Source: Ditylenchus dipsaci (lineage: Eukaryota; Nematoda; Chromadorea; Rhabditida; Anguinidae). Taken from it: a stretch of DNA of 64,000 nucleotides. Shown piece after piece: positions 51,313 to 61,700 of the stretch (within the stretch, counting starts at the first letter, position 1; each line of letters opens with the position of its first letter). The position numbers were made by a program, and so were the translations under genes. The stretch is taken from the NCBI GenBank assembly GCA_004194705.1, contig SADC01001334.1, forward strand, positions 62,001-126,000, written 5' to 3'. The notes under the pieces were generated by a model that was not told the DNA's origin, did not search any database, and was given only the letters and a program-made list of their open reading frames with translations.

Positions 51313-51571
51313 GGCTAGGTGAGATTTGTCAAAAACGAAATTTGTCAAAACGAAATTTGTCAAAAACGAAACTTGTCAAGACAAAATTTCCTCGCTTGCA
51401 AAGTGTTTTACTGCGTTTTTTTACTGGATATACATATGACAAAGTATTCAAATAGTAAAAGCAAAAAAAAATACTGAAACACTTTGCAAACGAGAAAAAT
51501 TTGTCTTGACAAGTTTCGTTTTGACAAATTTCGTTTTGACAAATTTCGTTTTTGACAAATCTCACCTAGCC
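51313..51571. repeat. Inverted-repeat element with TTTGTCAAAACGAAA word array
   Basis: GGCTAGGTGAGATTTGTC on the left and GACAAATCTCACCTAGCC on the right. GACAAATTTCGTTTT or its complement occurs 3-4 times per arm. Arms are about 110 bp, spacer about 50 bp. Confidence 0.8.
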
Positions 51572-52446
51572 AAAATAAATACAAAAAGACACATTTTTAT
51601 AAAAAAGACAATATAGAAATACAGTCAAAGAGATGAAAAAATCTCCTAAATCACGAGTTTTTTTTCCAAATAGCCAAAACAATCAAAAAATAGACCATTC
51701 TCCAGTGTTTCTGCAAAGCCAAAGGAAATTAAAATGTTTTCTAGGGCTTCAACCCACTCGGTGTTTCATAACAAAAATGGCAAACATGAAACAAACAAAT
51801 CGTAGAGATACGCTTGGATCCGTGAAAATTTTTTGAAATATTTTATAAATAACTTTAAACTGTAAAAAATCAATTGAAATTGGATTTTTGTGGACATTGG
51901 AATGCCAGATGTGTCCTCTTGGAGAGAGATATGTGGCTGGAAATAAAAGGAGATGGAAATGTTTTTATTAGCCAAATGAAGCCACTTTATGATTGTTATC
52001 ATAACACACGAGAATAAAGCTAGCAAGGACGAGTTTTTGAATTACTACGCGATTTTCCGGGTAACTTTTCAAAGAGTTAAAGATCGAGAGAGGGGCAATC
52101 GGGATGTGCAGTAAAATTTTTTGTCCTATTGGTCCTACCTGTTAAATCTAATAAGAATTTTATTTGTAAATTTTACATTGTAAGTTTACTTTGATAATTC
52201 AAATGTTGATAAAATCTTGAGAATTCGATCGAGGAATTTAAAAGAAATGACTCATACTGATTTGGTTTGAAAAAAGGCTGAATATGACACGAAAAACTTA
52301 AATTGACATGTTCTCAAATTTTTTTCGTTTATTAAATTTTAATACTATTATGTAGCTCAAAATCTTGGCTTTCTAACTTTCTAGTGAGCTATCACACTTC
52401 ATTGAACCATTTGAAAAATATAAAAATTTAGGGGTCTGAATGAATG

Positions 52447-52712
52447 GGGAGGAGAAAAATGGGCTATTTCCAATTAGGCCATTTCAAATTGCGCCAATGA
52501 AAATTGCGCCATTTCGAATTGGGCCATTTTCTAATTGGTTCAATGCAAATTGGGCCAATTTCAAAATGGGTAACGATTTTGAATCAAACAACAGTTAAAA
52601 AATTGCCAATAAGTTGGCGCAATTTGAATTGACCCAATTTAAAATTGGCCCAATTTGCATTGGCCCAATTCGAACTTGGCCCGATTTGAAATGGTCCATT
52701 CTTCTCCTCCCC
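52447..52712. repeat. Inverted-repeat element with GGCCCAATTTGAAATTGG-type words
   Basis: GGGGAGGAGAAAAATGGGC to TGGTCCATTCTTCTCCTCCCC. Inside are eight to ten short palindromic words such as AAATTGGGCCAATTT and GCGCCAATGAAAATTGCGCC. Confidence 0.75.
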
Positions 52713-53194
52713 GAATAAATTAAGTTTTACCTTTCTGTTACTTCGTTCGAACTCCAGATCTCTGCATTTCTTCTAGAGTTTGATAACTTGAAATGCTAAG
52801 ATCCTGGGCTACACGTTACTAAAACAAGTTGAAAAATTCGATTAAAATTTTTTAGCATGTTTAAGTTTTGAGTTTTTCGTGGCATATTTCATCCTTCTCG
52901 TAAATTGAATCAGTCTGAGCCAAAAAATTCTACTTTGTGTTGAATGGTCGAGGAAAAAACGCAGAAAGCTCATAATAAGGCTGTCGCAAGTAGCAATACA
53001 AGTTAGAACGGGTGAACATGGTCATCTGAGATATTTTTATAAAAAAGCCACTGAAACTGGAAATTAGGATAGAATCGGGATTTTCGTATCTGTTGAATGT
53101 TTAGGAAAATATTACTTGCAGATTCTAAATATGTGAATATTGACAAAATCTTAAAAATTCGATCCATAAATTTCTCAAAAAAGTTCACGATAAA

Positions 53195-54330
53195 TTTAAC
53201 AATTATTAACACTCCGCCTCCCAAGCGTAGTAATTGCCCGAATCGACTCAGAATTTCTCGCTGAACACGATAATGCAAAAAATTTTGAAAAAAGATTGGT
53301 ATGAGATGGTGAAAACACATCCTGAAAGTAAGCTGTTTTTGGTCACCCTCAACAACCTAAAATTTTGAGAAATTTAGATGGTAGTCACCGAAATTTCTAT
53401 TTCACCTAGGTGCAAAACCACCCAACATTTTAACCTGGATCAGAGCTATCTATTGACCCCGAACTTGCATCAGAGTGATCATTTTTTCACAGAGAATTTA
53501 CGATTTTCCCTCAAAGATCCAGTTTCTGGATATCCTTTTTTGCGACATTATAAAAGCCAAAACTCTGCCTACAAATCATTTCTAGCTTAATGGTCAGGAG
53601 AACATGAAAGAACAAAATCTTGCGGTTGTTTTGGCACTAAATACAGCAGTTTATCATACAATTGAGACAAATTATGCAAAATCGATATAGAAGTTGTATC
53701 GCAACTTTTCTATAACCTTACCGTAATTCCTCTAATAAGCCGCCCCCCCCCTAAATTCAAAAACGGGTTTCTGGCATTGTGTTTTTGACCTATGTTTTGA
53801 AAACCACTGTTAGGCAAGTCACCATCTATTTTGGAGCTCATCTCACTGGCTACAAATTGAGGGGTAACTTGCCAAAGAGGAGTCTTCAAAAAATGGGTCA
53901 AAAACACAATGCCAAGAACACGATTTGAACCAGAGGGGGGCGGCTTATTAGAGGAATTACGGTATTCCCGCTTGAAAAAACATCAATTCTGACAACGGAT
54001 TCGTGTTCAGCGTAGTCGATTTGCATGTAAAACTGCTCTCGAAATAAAAAAACTCACTGTCGAATTTTGAACTCCGCTCAAGACAATAAATATTCAAATT
54101 TTAATTCAAATATTTTTTGTCTTGAGCGGAATTCGGAAATTGACAGTGACTTCTTAACTTCAAGAGCAGTTTTACACGCAAATCGACTACGCTGAACACG
54201 AATTCGGTGTCAGAATTGATGTTTTTCAAGCGGGAATAAGGTTATAGAAAAGTTGCGCTACAACTTATTTATTGATTTTGCATAATTTGTCTCAATTTTA
54301 TGATAAACTATTGCTGTATTTTGAATATGT
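53195..54330. mobile_element. Foldback element, family C copy 3
   Basis: Arms carry TTCTCGCTGAACACGATAAT, CAGAGCTATCTATTG and ATTCGTGTTCAGCGTAGTCG with its complement. The centre near 54100 mirrors GAACTCCGCTCAAGACAAT. The left arm is interrupted at 53721-53962 by a family A element; the right arm keeps the uninterrupted site. Confidence 0.8.
53721..53962. mobile_element. Family A MITE inserted in a foldback arm
   Basis: TA-CCGTAATTCCTCTAATAAGC to CTTATTAGAGGAATTACGG-TA, 242 bp. The private word is AGCCGCCCC/GGGGCGGCT. The interior (TTGTGTTTTTGACC, then TGGGTCAAAAACACAAT) is shared with 3314-3544. Confidence 0.88.
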
Positions 54331-55419
54331 AAATAGCTTATAAACAGCATTTTAGACATGAAGCTATCACAGTGGTGGTGAATTAGTAATAATGATGATG
54401 TTAGCTTTTTAGATCGCAAATTGAATTTTCTCTGTCTGCAATTTTCGCATTGATTGCATTAATTAATTTAAAATCTGTCACACGAAAATAATAGATTTTT
54501 GCAGCATGTTAAATAAAAAATAAAATATACAGTCATAAAAATTGAAAAGCTAAAACTACCTTACCCTTTTATCCAACATTTTACTCTAATGTTCTTTTTA
54601 TGAAATTTTTCATTCGGAGCCCTGCTTATAAAGCATTTTTCAATAATCTTTATATGTTCGAAAAATAATGTCACCTAGAGCATCCGCGAAAACGCTTGCA
54701 ATTAGCATGACAAAATATTAAGTCACAAAATTTGATTGAGTTTCTGAGAAAAAAAACTTAAGTAGATGACTTGAAAGTTTCCATGCAAAAGATGCTCTGC
54801 CAAACTTCTTTCAATTGATCATAGTAAATATTTTTACTATAGCCTGAAATTGCTACATTTTCGTCTCAGAAAGCAAAAAATGTTATGAATTTTTCGGTTT
54901 TTTGTGCTGAAAAATTCCAGACAAACTTTCAGACAAAGCATTCAAAATAGCACTAGGAAATGACTTGAAAAAATACTCCTCAAATTTTTGGAAACCATTC
55001 AAAAAACGCAATCAATTTCGTATTTCAGTGGGGTGCCAACTAATTTCAGACAATTGCAAGAATTATGTTTTTGTGGGCAGAAGAGTGTTCTAAAAGACTT
55101 CTTGGAAGGCCTGAGTAGGCTGGTGAGAAAACTGCATTTGGAATTTATGCAAATTGGCTGAATAGAAACAGGAAAAGATGGATAAAAAGGAATAATTTAA
55201 TTGCGGCACCCAACCAAAGGCCAATGAACAAAAGCTTTTCAGTTGCAGACTGACTGCCGTTCTGCATGGGAAAACAACAAAAAGCTCGAGGACAACATTA
55301 CTACTTTTGCACCCAAATTTTTTTTTCCTGGTTCGAGTTGATAATACAGGGTAGGTCAAGAAATTGTATAAACTAAGAAAAACCTAATATGTTTTCTAAA
55401 TTGTACTTTAAGGTGGCTT

Positions 55420-55560
55420 CCAAAACTTAATTTTCATTGACTAGAACTCAAAAATAATGTCTTTTTTAAACTCCTGAGGGGGTTTTAGGTTGACATAGGG
55501 TGTTTGGAAACACTTAAAAAATTCATTTGGAGGGGGGGGGGTATACTCCGGTAGCGCCGT
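55420..55560. repeat. Family D fragment (right end)
   Basis: TTTGGAAACACTT, a G-run and GGTATACTCCGGTAGCGCC equal the right end of the 27866-28260 copy. No left end was found. Confidence 0.6.
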
Positions 55561-55564
55561 TGAT

Positions 55565-55756
55565 TTGTATTGTGTGCCTTTAGAGTTAATTTCCGTTAGT
55601 TCAGCTTATAAAGCAATGAGCTATTTTGCAAAGCTTGAAGTGATGGACGGTGCGCTCGTGCTGAAGGTATCTCCGAGCCTAAAGCTTCTCGTCTCAAAAG
55701 ATGCTGGGATCATGGCTGAACTGAAGTCATATGTGGGTGAGCTTGCACTGAGATGA
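55565..55756 (+). CDS. Unidentified short ORF in a GC-richer patch
   Basis: 63 codons; the last about 45 residues (SYFAKLEVMDGALVLKVSPS, then LLVSKDAGIMAELKSYVGEL) look like a folded protein, and base composition from 55600 to 55930 is richer in GC than its surroundings. No family is recognised and no splice partner was found. It starts right at the end of a family D fragment, so it may be captured or transposon-derived. Confidence 0.3.
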   Translation: MYCVPLELISVSSAYKAMSYFAKLEVMDGALVLKVSPSLKLLVSKDAGIMAELKSYVGELALR

Positions 55757-56175
55757 AAGCCTCTGCTGATACGGACTCTTAGTGAAACATGTTGGAGTCG
55801 CAAGTTAGTCAGCTGTCACGTACCTCAGGTGATACCGGCGGCTTGAATGTGGGAGTCTTAATTGACGGTCAGTAAGATAAAATACTGGCCGAGTGTCAAG
55901 TGGACCGAAGCGCCGTCATAACCGAGATGATCTGTAATGTGCAACATAGTGTACATTTGTGACTGCTAGAAAAAGTTGACTGTGGTCAATTATAAAAAAT
56001 GATTATCCACAGTCGAACGCTTCTACAGTTTATTGTGGTTAGATGCAAAAATAGTTTACTTTGATTAACTATAAAAACTATAACAATGTATAACTACGTG
56101 GTCTCTACTGTTAAATAGATCAGAGATAAAACCCATTGGCTATGATTGACTATGAAAAACGGAGAGCTCATTATA

Positions 56176-56310
56176 CAGTCAACTCTCGATAATCCGTCAC
56201 CTTCGTGACACTTTGTTTGGTTGTGCCTTAAATAAGGCTAATCCGTCACTCTTGATTATCCGTCATCCACGGCCGGTCCCAAGGGGTGGCGGATTATCGA
56301 GAGTTGACTG
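56176..56310. mobile_element. Pogo-like MITE (family B, word AATCCGTCA)
   Basis: TA-CAGTCAACTCTCGATAATCC to GGATTATCGAGAGTTGACTG-TA. The word AATCCGTCA or ATTATCCGTCA occurs four times in 135 bp. Confidence 0.9.
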
Positions 56311-56352
56311 TAGTAAATAAATAGTATATTTTGTCTCAAAATTAACCAATTA

Positions 56353-56615
56353 CCGTATTTTCTCTATTAAACGCCCCGGGGCGTTTATTTTTCAACCCTC
56401 AAAATATCGGAAAAAAAATTATTTTGATTTTGAGATTTTTGGGTGCTCAACCAAAATCTGAAAAGTTGAATTAGGTAAACTCGTGCTAATTAAGAAAACG
56501 CAAAAAACAGATTTCCAAATTTATTTTTTGGGCTGAGGTATAGGTCACTGAAGGGGGGCGTTTATTAGAGAGGGGGCGTTTATTAAAGAGGGAGCGTTTA
56601 ATAGAGAAAATACGG
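56353..56615. mobile_element. Family A MITE (word AACGCCCC)
   Basis: TA-CCGTATTTTCTCTATTAAAC to TTTAATAGAGAAAATACGG-TA, 263 bp. AACGCCCCGGGGCGTT palindrome on the left; GGGCGTTTATTAGAG, GGGCGTTTATTAAAG and GGAGCGTTTAATAGAG on the right. The interior (GAGATTTTTGGGTGCTCAAC, AATTAAGAAAACGC) is shared with 26493 and 35194. Confidence 0.92.
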
Positions 56616-56746
56616 TAACCGAAAAGTAATCAAGTGTTTGGGGATGAAACAGAACAAATACTCTAAATATTTTTCAGCATCGACTTTAAGTTAGTATATA
56701 TAAATTTGCAATTGTATCTAAAATATTGTGTCTCAGAAATATACTA

Positions 56747-56949
56747 CAGTCAACTCTCGATAATCCGTCACCCCTTGGGACCGGCCGTGGGATGACGGAT
56801 AATCAAGAGTGACGGATTAGCCTTATTTATTTAAGGCAAAACAAACAAAGTGTCACGAAGGTGACGGATTATCTAGAGTGACGGATTAGCGAGCGACTGA
56901 TTATCGAGAGTGACGGATTAGCGAGCGACGGATTATCGAGAGTTGACTG
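56747..56949. mobile_element. Pogo-like MITE (family B, word AATCCGTCA)
   Basis: TA-CAGTCAACTCTCGATAATCC to CGGATTATCGAGAGTTGACTG-TA. Same subfamily as 56176-56310 but inverted inside, and with the right-arm word expanded to five tandem GACGGATTA(T/G)C units. Confidence 0.9.
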
Positions 56950-56954
56950 TAATA

Positions 56955-59900
56955 TAATATGACTTCAAAAAAATATTTCGATAGGCCCTAAGAAACTTTT
57001 CAGCTAAATGTTTTTCTAGTCTCGATATTTGATCCTTTTATTTGTGGATCAAAAATATTTGAATTTAATTTACTAAATCGACCATGCTATGCAGAACAGG
57101 CTTTTTCGGAATATTCAAAATGAAGTAAATTTGCCGATGTATTCTGTGAGTTGAGCCTACGGAGTGAAAAAAAAAGTTACAACTAAAATAGTGAGCCTCC
57201 CAGCAAAATACAGCCCGCTAAAAATGTTTTGTCAGCTCGCACTTTAAACTGAATTCCTAGCAAAATGATCGATTTTTATAAACACTCCAAAATTATCCAA
57301 GTTATTGAGCAGTGGAGCGTGGGTCACCCGGTTGCTGCTATCAACCACCAAATAAACAAATAAAAAGCCAAAATAATACTTGGAATAAATGGTACTAATG
57401 GAAACTGAGCCGATAAGTTTTTTGGACTGAACCAGTCTGGACTTATCAAAAACTTATTTACGGTTGACTGCGGATTGGTAAGTGGAAAAAATAAGAAAAG
57501 CATTTACACAATAACAACATAAGAAAGAGCTTAGCAATAATAAGAAAGAAATTTATCCATCTTTTGGTGAACACGCAGGTCTATATATTACGAATTTTTT
57601 TCAGTATGTAGCATTCCACATATTTTTTAAAAAGCTTGAGTAAAAAAGTTAAGTAAAATTTAAGAAATATAAACAGTAGCACTGGTTCAAATTTTTTCCT
57701 AGGGCATTTCCATAAAGCCAAATTTCGCCTTTCCCTAGGTGCTCGTAGATAAATTCTGGAAAACAAGTATTTGATAACTTTTAAATAGTTTTCGAAGTAC
57801 TTATAAGTTACCCAACCATTCACCGATAACCCTAAAATGTTACAATCATTCAGGCTAAACTAATTTAGTAGTGTTTTTTGTCTAGTTGACCACAAATTAA
57901 GACACCCCGAACGAGCGTGCATGATCCACAACATTAAAAAGGAGAAGAAGGAGAAAGCATAATAATGAGAAACAAAAAGGCTGAAATGCCTCCAATTTAG
58001 TGAGAAGCAGCCTGAATGCCTCCTGGGAAAATGAGTTAAGCAGTGGCGAGGGAAGAGTGGTAGAACTACTTTTCTACTACTGCCAAATAATTGAATAGAG
58101 GGCAGAATTGGGTGGTGCAGGAGATGGCACAAACACACTTTCTCTATTAAGCAGTACTTAAACTCATTAAATCCAAATTTACTACTTCTACTTACTTGTT
58201 TAACAAACAACTACAGACTTGTGCTACAGGGTGATTTAACAAGGTTTCTTGAATTGTTGCATGCCTTGCAGTTGTAACTTTAACCAGTGGTTATTTTAAT
58301 TTATTTATAATTTGTCGAGATAAATGGATCTAATAGCATGATAATCTGTTTTAAGTACCCCACTAGTTAGACAAAAGTGTAAATTATCCTAAGATTGATC
58401 CAGAATAGGCTGAATTCAGAGTTCGGATCTGTACTTATCAATTGGATTAGTACTTATTATTTTCGGTCTTCATCTCCTATTTTTCCAGTCAAATAATTTT
58501 ACGTCAAAAACTTATTTTTTAATAAACACTTTTTTTACTTAACACTAAATAAAGATAGCATATTTTCGCCAAAATACATCGATTGAGACAGTTGACTGTG
58601 GATCAAGAGCATTGTGAAAGAATGGTTACATAACTGAATCAAATTGGTATGACATCATTAAAATTGGATTAACAACATTGAGTATGAGTATGGATGATTG
58701 AGGTTTGATAAAGACCACTGAGATTGGATTAGGATCATTGAGGATGAATTAAGACGATTTATGATTTATTGAGACCACTGAAAAAGTAGACCATTATAGG
58801 TACCATTATTTATACCAAAAAAGTAAAGCGGAAAAAAAAATCTGATGCACAAAGAAGTAAATCTGATGCAAGGAAAAAAATTTCTGACCATACACCTGTA
58901 ATAATTATAGGAAGAATAATAGTCACAGTGAAATTTGGAAAGGAAAGTCGTAATGGAAAGGAAAGTCATAACATAATAAAACTCGAAAAATCATGCCTAT
59001 GACTCTGACATTCACTATGTCACTAAGACAAAAAGACAAAATTTGTCTGATAAATTTCTTAAAATTTGTGTAAAAAGATCGACCTTTTAAAGTTCACCTA
59101 AAAATTTTCTATTACTACCTATATAAAATACTATAAAATATTCTATTAACTACTAAAATTTCGAAATAAGAACATTTAGGGCAATAAGAATATTTTTACA
59201 TCATGACCACCTGTAACTTCAATATGTCAAAATTGTCGATGCGATCTGCTCTTTATTTCACAGCAGTTGAACTGACCAGCATCACTTCATCTGCTCGCGA
59301 TCTGCTATTCGAAAGAATTCGCAAAAAGTTGGACATCTAGATGTGGGCTGTCATCCCAAAATTAAAAAAAACATTTGGTCAAAATAAGGAATTCGAAGGA
59401 AAAAGTGCATTTCATCCAGTGCATATCGCCAGTTTGTAGCGAAAAAACAATTTTGATTAAAACTTCAAGATGAAAAAAGATTTCGGCTCACAAAAAAAAG
59501 ACAGATATTCTTAAAAAGGATATATGGCAGCCCTGGTCTGGATGTATGGAGGTCACAAGAAATTGGATCGATGTTTGGAACCTTGCTTTAACCAAACTTA
59601 AAAGTGGTTCACTACAAAAAAGACATTTCGGCATAATGTGATAATAGAGTAGTGTAAACAAAGACATGTTTGGCTTGGAAGATGAGCAAGGACCGACCAC
59701 CTAATTGGATTAAGCCTAATCCTATATAAAAAAATCTGTCAGTATTTGTTAGCTTTAAGTGCTATTACTAAGCATGCTTTTAAAAAAAAAGAGGAAAAGT
59801 AGTGGTTTTGCAAGGTCTTTTGCAAATTTAGAATTTGAGATTTTTTCTAAGTCGAAAAGTTAAGTCAACCATAAAGTTGTCGACCCGTCGAAACATCAAG

Positions 59901-61055
59901 TCGAAAAGTTCAAAAGCCGAAATTTCTAAAAGTCGAAATCGACACGTCGGATTGACAAAAAGGGACCAGTTAAAAGTTTTTTAAATGGCCATTATATCAA
60001 GAGTTGACTGTAATAGAAAGTTGACTATGAAAAAGATTTCACCGTACTTTGGGTCAATTGTATCATTATAGACTAAGGTTTTTCTAATCTGTTCCTCATT
60101 TTAAAGGGCAGTTGGGTGAGCAAATTTCTGAATTTATATATTAGCACGAGTATTGCTAAGGTTCACTTTTAAGGTTATTTAGGGCACGCATTTCCGATTC
60201 TTTAGCCCTTTACACTCTTGATTTTGATGAAGTTGTAATAAATCTTATTTTCCCTATTTGTCCGAATTTTAGGGATACATAGGGAGCTCTTGATAATTTC
60301 ATGTTCTGTCGCCTTATTGAAGTGTTTAAACTTTTTTTGTGGTTATCTCTATATAGTATTTGAATTGGCTGTGTGTGTCGCCATTCGAGTGTTCCCATTG
60401 TGCCAGTTATAATTGTTTTTGAGGAATATTTTATATAGCAATTTGTACACATTGGAAAGCTTTTTCAACGACTGAGGATTTTTCACATTTAGATCTAGAG
60501 TTCGCTGTCAAAAAAATTGAGATTTTGCCCCGTGAAGCTGAAAATCGGGGGCTATCGAGGCCATTATGGGAAAATCTCAGGAGTGGTCCGTTGTGCCACT
60601 TATAACTTTTCACGGAGAAATGTTTTATTGGGCAAGTTTGTAAGCCGCGTTAACGGCGGAGGACCTTTTACAACCGCCCCCCCCGCCCCACTCCACTCGA
60701 CTATGATTCAGCCAACGTCCCCCCCCTCCCCCACTCAGCTATGATTTAGCCTTGGTTCGATTCTAGGTGTCTCCTTTTTTGGCTTTTTTGAACAGTGCTG
60801 GAGTAATTCAACTATTTTGACGCAAGATTCGGAATCAGCGACACAAATTATCACTAGAACTGGCCAAACTAGCCAAAAAAGGTAATGTGCCACCACGTGG
60901 AATCGAACGCTGGCTAAATCATAACTGACTGCGGGTTGCGCTGAATCATAGTTGAGTGGGTGGTGTATATCAAAATGTGGCCAAAAAAGTTTATTAAATG
61001 TGCCTGTTATGCGCCTTTCCACCTTGTTGTTTACTATTTGTGGTTATTAAACTTT
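56955..61055. other. Intergenic, no gene supported
   Basis: AT-rich spacer. It holds an inverted repeat at about 60670-60970 (CTCAGCTATGATTTAGCC against GGCTAAATCATAACTGA) and a 25-bp copy of transporter coding sequence at 59259-59283. The longest frame (57860-58210, minus) shows no domain. Confidence 0.6.
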
Positions 61056-61294
61056 GGCGCTAGTAGCGAATAATCCCCCTTAAGAATCCGACCTTAAAAA
61101 ATTGCTGTAACTAACATTGCAAACAACAAATTTAGGCTTAGCCCTCAGGCTTGGGGGTAAGCCAGCGTACGGAAGTTGTGAATAATGAAGAGTTTGCGCA
61201 CATTTTCCGGGGTCTGGGACATAAATTTGGGTACTTTTTACTATAGTAAAAAAAAGTGAAAATCGTTGGGGGGGGGTGTATTCGCTACTAGGGT
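61056..61294. mobile_element. Family D element
   Basis: GGCGCTAGTAGCGAATAATCC with a C-run on the left; a G-run and TGTATTCGCTACTAGGGTC on the right. The private word is CTAGTAGCGAAT, present at both ends. The interior repeats AGGCTTAGCCCTCAGGCTTG. Confidence 0.7.
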
Positions 61295-61700
61295 CTCAAC
61301 TTTAAGTCCACACAAAATATTTATTTGTAAAGACAAATTTGCTTTTCGCAAACAGTCGGACATCGATAAACGTCGTATCACATCTTAGTTAGGCACAACC
61401 AAGACTGACAAAAAACTTAAGTATATGTACAAAATTATGCTTTGGCTGAAAAAATTATGTAAAGTCACCGTAGACTACCTTTACATACAATAAATAACCG
61501 CGTAAGTAAGTGACCAAAACAGAGATTAGAGCACCGGTAATGACAATAACAGACACCGATTTAGATTTACAAACTAACAATATATGTAATAAAACTACAT
61601 TAGAATGAGGAAAAATTAGGGGGACATTACCTTTTGGAAAAATATGAAAATTGTTAAGTGGAATTCTTGACTTTTTTGCTTGTTCAAGACTGGTTCATTT

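Noticed and set aside
57860..58210. 116-aa minus-strand ORF
   Set aside because: No domain, no splice partner, and composition like the flanking spacer. Kept only as an open possibility in the intergenic entry.
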